This document shows positions 34,751-42,593 of a stretch of 42,593 bases of DNA, one piece after another; position 1 is the first letter of the stretch, and each line of letters starts with the position of its first letter. The notes under the pieces are model-generated. The model had not been told where the DNA came from, did no database searches, and worked only from the letters and a program-made list of their open reading frames with translations. Location: assembly GCA_016927095.1 (NCBI GenBank), contig JAFGNI010000134.1, positions 1 to 42,593 on the forward strand, read 5' to 3'. Origin of the DNA: Anaerolineae bacterium (lineage in GTDB: Bacteria > Chloroflexota > Anaerolineae > B4-G1 > SLSP01). Position numbers and translations under genes: made by a program.

Positions 34751-34854
34751 AGGATACCCAGTGACGCGTCTCGTGGATCTGTCAGCATGGCGCCCGTAAC
34801 TACAAACACCCGGCTGTGTTGTATTCATAGAACAGCCGTCACGGCAGCACGGGC

Positions 34855-34877
34855 CGGCATGCCAGATGGGCATGCCG
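34855..34877. repeat. Inverted repeat upstream of degV
   Basis: CGGCATGCC (34855-34863), loop AGATG, GGCATGCCG (34869-34877): a 9-bp stem that holds two copies of the self-complementary GGCATGCC. It ends 45 bases before the degV start. It could be an operator or a terminator of the Fe-S gene; there is no T run. Confidence 0.5.
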
Positions 34878-34922
34878 TCAAAGCCCCTGAGCCACAGCGC
34901 CAAGCGAAAGGATTCCTCGCAG

Positions 34923-35792
34923 ATGAAAAACTTCGCCGTCGTCACCGACAGCACGGCCAACCTGCCACCTGAGACCGTGGAGGCATTCGGGCTTCCCATC
35001 ATTCCCCTAACGGTCCATTGGGGGGAGGACTCGTACTTCGATGGGGTTGACCTGGATGCAGACACCTTCTATCAATGGCTCAGGGCACGCAAGGACTTCC
35101 CCACGACGTCACAACCATCCGCGGGCGCCTTCATCGACTTCTTCCAGCAAGTAGCTGAGAATACGGGCACCAACACGATTCTCGGTGTCTTCCTATCGAG
35201 CGAGATGAGCGGCACGATCGCGTCAGCGATGCAAGCTAGAGGGCACCTGTTCGAGACACGGCCTGACTTGCAGATCGAGATCATCGACTCCCGCTCCGTG
35301 TCCATGGGTCTAGGGCTGCAAGTCCTCGCGGCGTTGCGCGCTGCAGCGAAGGGTCTCTCAGTCGAAGAGACAATCCAGGCGGTCAGACGCAGACAAGCAG
35401 CCATCCACGTCCTTTTCGCGGTCGATACCCTAGAATACCTCCATCGCGGCGGCAGGATCGGTGGTGCGGCCCGCCTGGTAGGATCTGCCCTGAACCTGAA
35501 GCCGGTGCTGACCTTTGTCGACGGTCGGGTGGAGCCCCTGGAGAAAGTCAGAAGCCGCGCAAAGTCCCTACGACGAATCATTGAACTGGCCGAGGAGCGT
35601 CTGGCGGGGCAGCGCCCCAAGGAGCTCGCCCTGATCCATGCCGAGGCTGAGGCGGAGCTGCCGATGTTCGAGGAGATGGTACGCGGACGGCTGCAGCCCG
35701 AGCGGGTCTGCACGGTCAAACTAACGCCCGTCGTTGGGACACACGGCGGCCCAGGCACGCTGGGCATCGCGTTCCACGCGGACCCGACCTGA
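34923..35792 (+). CDS. DegV family protein (fatty-acid-binding, FakB-like)
   Basis: A 289-residue DegV protein. Members bind a fatty acid in a tunnel and some (FakB) present it to the kinase FakA. The N-terminus has the fold's first strand with TDSTANLP, then TSQPSAGAF, LSSEMSGT (ligand-head residues), the block IDSRSVSMGLG and later YLHRGGRIGGAARL. The start is ATG 34923 (MKNFAVVTDST); the upstream ATG at 34866 adds a poorly conserved tail. AAAGGA lies about 10 bases upstream. No fakA-like gene is adjacent, so the cellular role is open. Gene is monocistronic between two gaps. Confidence 0.9.
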   Translation: MKNFAVVTDSTANLPPETVEAFGLPIIPLTVHWGEDSYFDGVDLDADTFYQWLRARKDFPTTSQPSAGAFIDFFQQVAENTGTNTILGVFLSSEMSGTIASAMQARGHLFETRPDLQIEIIDSRSVSMGLGLQVLAALRAAAKGLSVEETIQAVRRRQAAIHVLFAVDTLEYLHRGGRIGGAARLVGSALNLKPVLTFVDGRVEPLEKVRSRAKSLRRIIELAEERLAGQRPKELALIHAEAEAELPMFEEMVRGRLQPERVCTVKLTPVVGTHGGPGTLGIAFHADPT

Positions 35793-36080
35793 CGCTTCTG
35801 CGTCACCGGGGCGCAGCGACCCACGAGACAGGACACCACATGCCGCGCGCAGGGCTATCGCCTGTCGCCAGATCTGTTGCATCGGGAGCTAGGCAGGGCG
35901 GCTAGCCAAGGCCGATCTGCGGGCCCGCCGCCGGGCCGGGTCGGCTACCCGGCCTACATAGCAGCCTGGATGCGGCGTGACATGAGAAAGCCGAATGCCA
36001 TAGCCCTGATGCCGCGCACCGCTCGGAATGGACGTGCCCGGTGGATTCCGAGGTATGCCGTGGGCGAGCGCCGCAAGGAC
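35793..36080. other. Gap after degV with overlapping GC-rich hairpins
   Basis: 288 bases without a recognisable gene. A small hairpin follows the degV stop (35791-35804, GACGC/GCGTC). Two stronger hairpins share bases and exclude each other: GGCCCG/CGGGCC (35922-35937) and GGCCGGGT/ACCCGGCC (35934-35954). None has a T run. The yeeE gene ends on the other side. Confidence 0.45.
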
Positions 36081-36623
36081 CTAGAGCCCGGCACGCTCCA
36101 GCAGGTAGAAGAACACCAGGATCAGCACATTCAGCGGAATGAGCGCGGCCCACGCATTGACCTTGAACAGCTCCGGCAGTGTGACCGCGCCATAGTCGCC
36201 GAAGCTCAGGATACCAGAAGTAAGTCTCGGGTAGGCCGCAGCAAACAGGCCAGAGCCCAGGATGATGCCCGCCAGGCCCGCGACCGCGGCGTCCAGATAG
36301 CCGTTACCGACGGCGCCTGCGATCGTACCCGGGCAGTAACCGAGCACCGCAAAGCCCAGGCCGAAGATGAGGCCGCCGGCTACGTTCTGGCCGAGGGTGC
36401 CGGCCTTGGGCGAAAGCTGCACCCAGCCAAAATGCTGCATCAGGTGAACGCCGATGGAGCCCACGACCACGGCTGAGAGCATGATCTTGACGACAGTGAA
36501 GTCCTCCAGCAGCAGCTGACCCAGGATGACGTCATATTGGGTCGCCCCGCCCTTCTGAAGCAGGAAACCGAAGATGACGCCAAAGCCGAGCCCCCAGAGC
36601 AGTTGCGATGTCCCTCTCTTCAC
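36081..36623 (-). CDS. YeeE/YedE family sulfur transporter, C-terminal half
   Basis: A 180-residue membrane protein with five or six helices. It holds the motif GYCPGT (Cys97), one of the three conserved cysteines of the TsuA/YeeE thiosulfate channel. The partner half with the other two is encoded just upstream (9-base gap), so together they form a two-gene version of the usual single 350-residue protein. The start is GTG 36623 with AGGAGG in front. The last helix ends in a short cytosolic tail. Transport of thiosulfate or a related sulfur compound is the family role; no sulfurtransferase (TusA-like) gene is seen next to it. Confidence 0.8.
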   Translation of the reverse strand: MKRGTSQLLWGLGFGVIFGFLLQKGGATQYDVILGQLLLEDFTVVKIMLSAVVVGSIGVHLMQHFGWVQLSPKAGTLGQNVAGGLIFGLGFAVLGYCPGTIAGAVGNGYLDAAVAGLAGIILGSGLFAAAYPRLTSGILSFGDYGAVTLPELFKVNAWAALIPLNVLILVFFYLLERAGL

Positions 36624-36632
36624 GGCCCCCTC

Positions 36633-37163
36633 CTATGCGATCACGACGAAGATCAGGTGGGCCATTGCGATCCCACCGATGAAGAAGCAGATAGCGGCGA
36701 CCCAACTCGAGATCGCGAGTTGCATGGTGCCACTGATGCCGTGACCACTGGTGCAGCCGCCTGCCCACCGTGCGCCAAAGCCGATCAGCACCCCTCCGAC
36801 AAGGGCCACGATCAGCCGCGACCCAGCACCGGCGCCAAAGGCTGCCGCCCACCGCTGGGGAATCCACCGTAGCTCAAAGGTACCCGAAAGCTGTGAGGCG
36901 ATGAAGGCACCCACCACGATACCCAAGACCAGCATCCACTGCCAGTCGACCGTGGGCTTGACCTTCTGGTAATAGGGCCGGCGCAACACGCGCTCACCAC
37001 GGAAAGCCTTCTCGATCATCCCCGCCGTTCGGGCAAAAGTGGTCGAACAGCCCAGTGCGTTATTGGAGATCAAGAAGGTAAACCAGCTCAAGACACCAAT
37101 TCCGATGCCGACCGCATAGGGCGACCACCGCGTAACCGTCAGCCAAGTCAACATCGTATCCAT
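36633..37163 (-). CDS. YeeE/YedE family sulfur transporter, N-terminal half
   Basis: A 176-residue membrane protein with four or five helices. It carries ALGCSTTFAR (Cys39) and GGCTSGHGISG (Cys137), matching the first two conserved cysteines of TsuA-like thiosulfate transporters; the third is in the following gene. A basic cytosolic loop (EKAFRGERVLRRPYYQKVKP) separates the first helix pair from the rest. It starts 14 bases after the comM stop, so it may be co-transcribed with comM. ATG 37163 sits very close to GGGAGGAG; the ATG at 37154 is a possible alternative. Function as one half of a heteromeric channel is inferred. Confidence 0.8.
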   Translation of the reverse strand: MDTMLTWLTVTRWSPYAVGIGIGVLSWFTFLISNNALGCSTTFARTAGMIEKAFRGERVLRRPYYQKVKPTVDWQWMLVLGIVVGAFIASQLSGTFELRWIPQRWAAAFGAGAGSRLIVALVGGVLIGFGARWAGGCTSGHGISGTMQLAISSWVAAICFFIGGIAMAHLIFVVIA

Positions 37164-37177
37164 ACTCCTCCCTAAGT

Positions 37178-38704
37178 CTACAAGTCCAGCACGCGCGTGC
37201 GGTACTGGAGGGCCTCGGCGACGTGGTGGGTCTGGATGACGTCGACGCCCTCGAGATCCGCAATGGTCCGGCTCACCTTAAGCACGCGATGGTAGGCTCG
37301 AGCACTCAAGTGCATCTGGCGCATCGCTGAGCGGATCAGCGCCTGCCCATCAGGCGTCAGCAGACAGTACTCGCGGATCTCTGACGGGCCCATGTCGGCG
37401 TTACAGGTCAGGGTCGTGCCGGCGAAGCGGGCGGTCTGGCGGGCGCGCGCTGCCTGCACCCGCTCGCGGATCACGGCAGAGCTCTCCCCCGGCGCCATCT
37501 GCATCAGCTTCTCGTAGTTCACCCGCGGGACCTCGATGTTCAAGTCGATGCGGTCCAGGAGCGGGCCCGAGATCCGCTTGCGGTACCGCTGGATCATGCC
37601 CAGGGAACACGTACACGCACGTTCGGCGTCGCCGTAGTAGCCGCAGGGACAGGGATTCAGGGCGGCCACAAGCATAAACGACGCAGGGAAGGTCAGCGCG
37701 CCCTGCGCACGGCTGATGGTGACGGTCTTGTCCTCCAACGGCTGGCGCATGACCTCCAGAACGTGGCGGCTGAACTCGGGCATCTCATCCATGAAGAGCA
37801 CGCCGCGATGGGCCAGGCTGATCTCGCCGGGCCGGGGCCATTGACCGCCCCCGACCAACCCGGCATTGCTGATGGTATGGTGGGGTGCGCGGAAGGGCCG
37901 CTGTTGGATCAGCGGGGTGTCGGGCGGCAGCATATCCGCGACGCTGTAGATCCGCGTGACCTCGAGGGCTTCTTCCAGGGTGAGGGCGGGGAGAATGCCC
38001 GGCATCGCACGCGCCATTAGTGTCTTGCCGGCGCCCGGCGGGCCCACAAGCAGCAGGTTGTGCGAGCCGCTCGCGGCGACCTCAAAGGCCCGCTTTGCGT
38101 GCTCCTGCCCCCGTATCTCGGCAAAATCAGTCGCGGGCGGCGGAGGCTGAGCCATCAAGCCGGCCCCAGGCACTAGCGGCGCGATAGGCACGGCCTTCTG
38201 GAGATGCGCTACCAACTCACCCAGCGACGCGACCGGGTAGACGGTCAACTCCGGAATGAGCGCCGCCTCCGGCGCATCTATCGCCGGGACATAGAGCGCG
38301 TCCACACCATCGTGGCGGGCCATGTCCGCCACGGGCAGAGCCCCGCGGATATGGCGCAACGTCCCATCCAACGAGAGCTCGCCCAGGATAAGGGAACGGT
38401 CCAGAGCATCGGGCGGGAGCTGACCGGTGGCGACTAGAATCCCGATGGCGATCGCCAAGTCATAGGCAGGCCCCTCCTTCCGGAGGTCCGCTGGCGCCAG
38501 ATTGATCGTGATGCGCTTCTCGTAGGGGAACTTGAAGCCGCTGTTGCGAATGGCTGAGCGGGTCCGCTCCGTGCTCTCGCGGACGGCTGCATCGGGCAGC
38601 CCGACCAGCGTGACGGAGGCCATACCAGGGTTGACGTCGACTTCCACATCAACCGGCTCCGCCTGCAGACCCAGGACGGCGGCACTACGGATCTTAGCTA
38701 GCAT
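37178..38704 (-). CDS. comM: ComM/YifB-type AAA+ ATPase (Mg-chelatase-like)
   Basis: An AAA+ protein of 508 residues. In naturally competent bacteria ComM is a helicase that helps branch migration during recombination of incoming DNA. The N-terminal ChlI-like domain has DVNPGMASVTLVGLPD and VRESTERTRSAIRNSG. Walker A GPPGAGKT is at 221-228, Walker B GVLFMDEMPEFSR follows, then a Cys-rich LNPCPCGYYGD. The C-terminal Mg_chelatase C domain ends with ARAYHRVLKVSRTIADLEG. ATG 38704 has AGGAG. The two yeeE genes follow. A role in DNA uptake in this organism is not shown by the window. Confidence 0.93.
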   Translation of the reverse strand: MLAKIRSAAVLGLQAEPVDVEVDVNPGMASVTLVGLPDAAVRESTERTRSAIRNSGFKFPYEKRITINLAPADLRKEGPAYDLAIAIGILVATGQLPPDALDRSLILGELSLDGTLRHIRGALPVADMARHDGVDALYVPAIDAPEAALIPELTVYPVASLGELVAHLQKAVPIAPLVPGAGLMAQPPPPATDFAEIRGQEHAKRAFEVAASGSHNLLLVGPPGAGKTLMARAMPGILPALTLEEALEVTRIYSVADMLPPDTPLIQQRPFRAPHHTISNAGLVGGGQWPRPGEISLAHRGVLFMDEMPEFSRHVLEVMRQPLEDKTVTISRAQGALTFPASFMLVAALNPCPCGYYGDAERACTCSLGMIQRYRKRISGPLLDRIDLNIEVPRVNYEKLMQMAPGESSAVIRERVQAARARQTARFAGTTLTCNADMGPSEIREYCLLTPDGQALIRSAMRQMHLSARAYHRVLKVSRTIADLEGVDVIQTHHVAEALQYRTRVLDL

Positions 38705-38885
38705 CGCGCAGCTCCTGCAGCCCTGCTCTCATCGGCTGCGCGCCGATCCGGATCACAGACAAGCAACTGAGGAACAAACGCGGGATAGCGGGTGAAAGGG
38801 ACCATGTCTCCCTCCGTAGCAGCTCGTGTAGGTCAGTGTAGCGTCTCCTAAGGGGATGTGTCACCCATACGACGGGAACCACGTC

Positions 38886-39899
38886 TCAGATCGCGCCGGC
38901 GAACGCTTCCTGGCGCAACTGCTGGAACTCCTGCTCGAGCCTGGCAAGCCGGGGCCGCGCTGTGTCGTCGCCGTGATTCACCCTGTGCCAGGCAAAGGCG
39001 GCCTCGGTCACCTTGGTGTGGTACCGCTGCAGCGCGCGCCACCGGCGGAAGTCCCCCTGGGTCAGCCGCTCCAGACGCGCGAGCCGTCGCTTCCACGTCG
39101 ACTTCAGAACAGCCACCTCGTCAGGGGGCATGCGGCTTTGGCGCACCAGGAACTCGATGTAAGCCGCAATGCGTCGCCGTTCCAGGAAGAAGGCCGCCAA
39201 CGCTACAACCAGAAGCACAAAGACGCCGGCCCAATCCACGAAGACCGCAGCCAACAGCGCCAGCGGGCCGCTTTGGGCTGTGAAGGTTGCCAGCGCGTTG
39301 TGCAGCGCGTGCGTACCCAGCGCCAACGCGAATCCGACGAGAATCGACAGCGCCTTCAGCGGCAAGCTGCGCAACTCCAGAGAGAGGGCAACCCCCAACC
39401 CGGTAAAGGCGGTATACATGGCGTGGTTAAGGCCGAAGATCCCAGCGCGCAAGAAGGCCAGGCCGAGGGCGCTACCCATCCCGCCCTGCGAGTAGGCCCC
39501 AAAGAGGTAAAAGACATTCTCGACGGCAGCGAAGCCAAAACCCACGACGCCGCCATAGATGAGGCCATCCAGCGGGCTATCGATCTCGCGGCGCAGAAAG
39601 AGAAGAAGCAGCAGCAGCGCGATGGCTTTGATGCCTTCCTCGGTCAGTGGGGCCACAACCGATGCGCCCAGGAGTTCATAGGTTAGCTGATTCGACCCGC
39701 TGATAGCCATGATCGGGATATCCAGGACGATCTGCATCACCAGCGCCAGGACGATCGAAGGCACCGCTCCCCAGAGAAAGGCAACCGCCAACAACCCGAG
39801 GGGTTCCTTCTCGTAGCGGTCGAGCCACCACAGAAGGGCAGCGTAGAGCAACATCGGCACAAAGCTCAAGATGAGGATGAGAAGTCCACTGAGAAGCAT
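38886..39899 (-). CDS. PrsW-type intramembrane metalloprotease
   Basis: A membrane protein of 337 residues in the PrsW/CPBP-like group of intramembrane metallopeptidases. The first 230 residues have about eight helices with the family motifs: APLTEEGIKA (Glu87/Glu88), DGLIYGGVVGFGFAAVEN (Glu127, Asn128), LNHAMYTAFTGLG (His159) and GTHALHNAL (His197, His200). The last 80 residues are cytosolic, charged and predicted coiled. PrsW proteases start the release of anti-sigma factors in other bacteria; the target here is unknown. ATG 39899 has AAGGAG 9 bases upstream. A hairpin at 39932 ends the upstream DUF362 transcript before this gene. Confidence 0.88.
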   Translation of the reverse strand: MLLSGLLILILSFVPMLLYAALLWWLDRYEKEPLGLLAVAFLWGAVPSIVLALVMQIVLDIPIMAISGSNQLTYELLGASVVAPLTEEGIKAIALLLLLLFLRREIDSPLDGLIYGGVVGFGFAAVENVFYLFGAYSQGGMGSALGLAFLRAGIFGLNHAMYTAFTGLGVALSLELRSLPLKALSILVGFALALGTHALHNALATFTAQSGPLALLAAVFVDWAGVFVLLVVALAAFFLERRRIAAYIEFLVRQSRMPPDEVAVLKSTWKRRLARLERLTQGDFRRWRALQRYHTKVTEAAFAWHRVNHGDDTARPRLARLEQEFQQLRQEAFAGAI

Positions 39900-39931
39900 C
39901 GCGTCGTCTCCTTGAGGTAGGAAACCAAACA

Positions 39932-39958
39932 GGCGCGCTTCCTCCGAGAAAGCGCGCC
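39932..39958 (-). terminator. Hairpin terminator after the DUF362 gene
   Basis: A 9-bp stem GGCGCGCTT/AAGCGCGCC with a 9-base loop. On the minus strand it is followed by UGUUUGGUUUCC. It lies 14 bases after the DUF362 stop. Confidence 0.7.
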
Positions 39959-39971
39959 CTCACTGTGACCG

Positions 39972-41207
39972 TCAATCCGTCGATGCCAGGTCACTGAGCC
40001 AAGCCAGGCCAAAGCCCGCAGCGGTCGCCACCCCAGCCAGGACGGCAGCGCCTTGAAGCAGGGTCTTGCGCTCCACGCTGGGTAGGACGGCGCCCTCAAG
40101 GCCCGCATCCGCGCCGTACTGCTGAAAGAGCCGGCCCCAGGGGGTGTCCAGTGCAGCCTCGACCCGCCGGCGCCCCACCACCGGATACCAATAGACGTTA
40201 TGGTAGAAGTTGCTGGCGAAATAGGACCAGGGGACGATGGGGCTGCGTAACAGCATCGCCTCAAAGGGCTTGAGCGCCCCGTGATAGATCACCTTCTGTC
40301 CAATGCTGGCGAAGGTGTCCTCCTGCACGAAGTCCCAGCGCTCTGCCGTGGCCTCGACGTCGCCCACGAACTCGATCTCCTTGGGATCCGCCACGCCCAG
40401 TCCCAGCTCGTGGGCGATCCGCAGGAAGGGGATGTTGAGCGGGTCGAAGCCCTGCAACATCGCCGAGGCCGCGTCAATGGCCACCTGATCAGACGAGGCC
40501 AGCAGGATATTCTTCTCATGCCAGTTCATCGCCCGCGGCCCTGGACCGTCCCCGGCAAAGGTGCCATCCATGACCGCGAAGAGCCCGGGATGGATCTCCT
40601 GCTGGATCTGGAGCAGGTCGACCACAGTCTCGTGGATCACGCTGTGAGTCCAGTGGCGTTTGCGGCCCAGGAGACCGCCAAAGGCGTTCTTCATCGCGCC
40701 GGTGATCGTCGTGAAGACGTGGGTCTTCATCGTCGGAAGCTGCACGATATTGCGCCCGATCAGGATCTCGGGGATATAGACACCCTCAGGATAGATCTTG
40801 TCCAGAACCAAATAGGGACGCTGGGTCTGGTAGGGGACCCAGTTGACCTCGGGCTTGTAGATGTAGACGCAGGGCACACCATAGGTGTCGGTGACATAGC
40901 GATGCTTGTTGTTGGCCTCGCCCACACTAGTGTCCACGACCACCGTATCGTTGTGCACACCGACGAGGTCGTAGCCGGCACGCTGCAGCACGCGGATCAC
41001 GCCCTCCAGCTGCCACGGCGTCGTCGAGCAGGCCGGGTACCAGGTCTGCCACGAGATGTTGATCTTCAGCAGCGTTGTCTTGTCTTGAGGCAGGACCTCC
41101 CGATAGTTGGCTAGGTCCATCAAGCGGGCGTAATCATCCAGGACGGTCTCCGGCCTCGTCCGGACGATCGCGACCTTGCCGCGCCCAAGGTAATCGGTCT
41201 TCTTCAT
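39972..41207 (-). CDS. DUF362 domain protein with a C-terminal membrane helix
   Basis: A 411-residue protein whose central part is DUF362-like, with LKINISWQ, VQLPTMKTHVFTTITGAMKNAFGG and VMDGTFAGDGPGPR and a fold used by some iron-sulfur-linked proteins. No ferredoxin cysteine motif is present. The C-terminal 40 residues include a hydrophobic helix (LLQGAAVLAGVATAAGFGLAWL), so it is likely tail-anchored. The start is ATG 41207 (MKKTDYLGRG) with GAGGAG; the frame is open to 41462 but that would cross the divergent promoter and the sulfatase start. Function is unknown. The gene diverges from the sulfatase gene. Confidence 0.82.
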   Translation of the reverse strand: MKKTDYLGRGKVAIVRTRPETVLDDYARLMDLANYREVLPQDKTTLLKINISWQTWYPACSTTPWQLEGVIRVLQRAGYDLVGVHNDTVVVDTSVGEANNKHRYVTDTYGVPCVYIYKPEVNWVPYQTQRPYLVLDKIYPEGVYIPEILIGRNIVQLPTMKTHVFTTITGAMKNAFGGLLGRKRHWTHSVIHETVVDLLQIQQEIHPGLFAVMDGTFAGDGPGPRAMNWHEKNILLASSDQVAIDAASAMLQGFDPLNIPFLRIAHELGLGVADPKEIEFVGDVEATAERWDFVQEDTFASIGQKVIYHGALKPFEAMLLRSPIVPWSYFASNFYHNVYWYPVVGRRRVEAALDTPWGRLFQQYGADAGLEGAVLPSVERKTLLQGAAVLAGVATAAGFGLAWLSDLASTD

Positions 41208-41342
41208 CCCATCACTCCTCGTTGTCACACTCGCCCAGGGAGAGTGCATCGTTTCTTTCAGACAAAGTATAGAAGGAATTGACCTTCTGTCCAGAGAAGG
41301 AGCCCAGAGGCATCCACAGATTACACAGATTCCAGTGAACGT

Positions 41343-41371
41343 TTGCTGGAGCTTGCGCCCTATGCTATGAT
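41343..41371 (+). promoter_or_regulatory. Promoter of the sulfatase gene
   Basis: TTGCTG (41343-41348), 17-base spacer, TATGAT (41366-41371) with a TGC extended -10. Start near 41378 leaves a leader of about 44 bases. Confidence 0.65.
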
Positions 41372-41421
41372 GACCGCATGACAGAACCGTCCAGGACACG
41401 ATCTCGTGAAGGAGACAAGCC

Positions 41422-42593
41422 GTGACGCAGTCCGATAGGCAGCTGAATCTGATCTTCATCATGCCGGACCAACTGCGCTTCGATTTCCTCGGATGCTATG
41501 GTGCGGACTTCCTGCGCACGCCCAACATCGACCGGCTTAGTGACGAAGGCACACGTTATACGCAGTGTTACTCCGAGCACCCGCTCTGTGTTCCGGCGCG
41601 AGTCGCGCTGATGACCGGGCTCCACGGGCTGAAGACCGGCGTTCTGGACAACGGTCAGTTCCTGCGACCCGATTATCGAGAGATGGGACTGCAGACCTGG
41701 CCCGAGATCCTGGCAGAGCACGGCTACTACACTGCCGCCATCGGCAAGATGCACTTCTACCCCTGGGATGCGCGGCTGGGCTTCCAATACCGGGCTATCG
41801 CCGAGGACAAGCGGTGGCTCCATATCCGCGACGACTACTACCATGCCCTCCGGGCTGCTGGCTACCGCAAGTACCACGGCAACGAGCACGAGGGCTACTT
41901 CGAGAACAAAGGGGCCGTGATCAGCCGGCTCCCCTGGGAGCACACTATCGACCACTTCGTCGGGCAGGAAGCTTGCCGCTTCATCGAGCAGTACGGCGCC
42001 GACGGCCCCTTTGCGATGATGATCGGTTTCCCGGGGCCGCACTGTCCCTATGATCCCACGGCGACGGCATTGGCGAACCTGAACCCCGCCGCTATGCCCC
42101 CGGCTGCGCCCCCTACGGAAGCTGCCGAGTCGCTGCGGCTAAGTAATGTCGCGGGCAACCGCGGTCCTTGGAACGGCGTCGACTATGGTGAGTTCACGCC
42201 CGCGCAGATCCAGAAGGTGCGTGTGCACTACGCGGCCTCGGTCCAGCAGATCGATTGCGAGATCGGTCAGATTCTGGAAGCACTGGAACGCCAGCATCTG
42301 CTAGACAACACAGCCATCATCTTCTCCGCCGACCATGGCGACTATCTCGGCGACCACGGTATGATTGGCAAGGGCACCTTCTTCGAGAGCAGCATCCACG
42401 TCCCCATGATCGTGCGGGCGCCGGGTGGCGCCCCAGCGACGTGCGAGGATCTCGTCACACTCACCGACGTCACGGCTACGTTACTCCTGATGGCCGGCGT
42501 CGACGTCCCCGCGTATATGGACTCCCGGGCACTGCCTGGGCTATCGCCCGATGGCGCATTGACACGCGACCATATTGTCGGGGCGACCAAGGG
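41422..42593 (+). CDS. Formylglycine-dependent sulfatase, 3' end missing
   Basis: A sulfatase of the alkaline phosphatase superfamily, cut by the window edge after 390 residues. The N-terminal metal site is in IMPDQLRFD. The FGly modification motif is CVPAR (Cys56-Arg60), followed by VALMTG, and the later metal block is FSADHGDYLGDHG. PDQ in place of the usual DD and the GCYG context resemble choline-sulfatase or phosphonate-hydrolase-type members. It acts on sulfate esters; the substrate cannot be told. GTG 41422 has AAGGAG 8 bases upstream and an upstream promoter. Maturation needs a formylglycine-generating enzyme, which is not in the window. Confidence 0.88.
   Translation, partial: MTQSDRQLNLIFIMPDQLRFDFLGCYGADFLRTPNIDRLSDEGTRYTQCYSEHPLCVPARVALMTGLHGLKTGVLDNGQFLRPDYREMGLQTWPEILAEHGYYTAAIGKMHFYPWDARLGFQYRAIAEDKRWLHIRDDYYHALRAAGYRKYHGNEHEGYFENKGAVISRLPWEHTIDHFVGQEACRFIEQYGADGPFAMMIGFPGPHCPYDPTATALANLNPAAMPPAAPPTEAAESLRLSNVAGNRGPWNGVDYGEFTPAQIQKVRVHYAASVQQIDCEIGQILEALERQHLLDNTAIIFSADHGDYLGDHGMIGKGTFFESSIHVPMIVRAPGGAPATCEDLVTLTDVTATLLLMAGVDVPAYMDSRALPGLSPDGALTRDHIVGATK

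Noticed and set aside
34811..34838. Hairpin CGGCTGT/ACAGCCG as terminator of the Fe-S gene
   Set aside because: Only 7 pairs, an A/T-rich loop of 14 bases and no T run; too weak to call.
33743..35065. 440-codon minus-strand frame opposite the Fe-S gene
   Set aside because: It covers the cysteine-motif gene and crosses the degV start; no domain is visible.
41208..41462. N-terminal extension of the DUF362 gene
   Set aside because: It would run through the sulfatase promoter and first codons, has no conserved residues, and GAGGAG supports 41207.
1..42593. CRISPR arrays, tRNA, rRNA and insertion sequences
   Set aside because: I looked for regular direct repeats, cloverleaf-like folds and transposase motifs on both strands and saw none; the one recombinase-like gene has no element ends.

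Overview
The window is GC-rich, gene-dense bacterial chromosome with small gaps and short operons on both strands. I see no rRNA, tRNA, CRISPR array, insertion sequence or prophage. The gene set points to Chloroflexota, probably an Anaerolineae-like lineage. The evidence is a lipoprotein with a Thr/Pro-rich linker, large YfhO-type membrane proteins, SufU/SufS, a CdaA/CdaR c-di-AMP module, a roadblock/4-vinyl-reductase/response-regulator operon, an archaeal-type aspartate-semialdehyde dehydrogenase and a TetR/ferredoxin pair. The phylum is an inference; nothing here proves it.

Layout. At 1-1884 lies the 3' part of a GT-C type membrane glycosyltransferase. From 6784 down to 1860 (minus strand) is a thiamine locus: promoter, TPP riboswitch, intrinsic terminator, thiamine pyrophosphokinase, then a ThiB/ThiP/ThiQ importer. 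Divergent from it, 6815-12880 (plus) is an aspartate-family cluster: lysC, asd, an unusual HAD-like protein, two tandem YdjM-like membrane proteins and thrC. Homoserine dehydrogenase and homoserine kinase are not in the window. Then come kbl (minus) and argF (plus), which diverge from a shared promoter region.

15462-19810 (plus) holds a large TPR protein followed by cdaA and cdaR, the c-di-AMP synthesis module. A strong hairpin separates it from sufU and sufS (minus). 21802-24401 (plus) has a tyrosine-recombinase-like protein that lacks most catalytic residues, and a YtcJ-type amidohydrolase. 24467-30135 (minus) has a coiled-coil protein and a 1451-residue fusion of a YfhO-like membrane protein with a Wzx/MATE-type flippase.

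30375-32462 (minus) is a three-gene signalling operon: roadblock/LC7, 4-vinyl-reductase-like protein, and a receiver protein with a degenerate GGDEF-like domain. 32671-34750 is a tetR gene divergent from a cysteine-rich 4Fe-4S protein, with two identical 12-bp palindromes in the tetR promoter. degV follows on the plus strand. 36081-38704 (minus) is comM followed by a YeeE/YedE thiosulfate-type transporter split into two genes. 38886-41207 (minus) has a PrsW-type protease and a DUF362 protein. A formylglycine-type sulfatase runs off the right edge.

The least explained items are the roadblock/V4R/receiver operon, the YfhO-flippase fusion, the HAD-like protein with motifs in permuted order inside the threonine cluster, the catalytically degenerate recombinase, and the twin-palindrome operator of the TetR/Fe-S pair.
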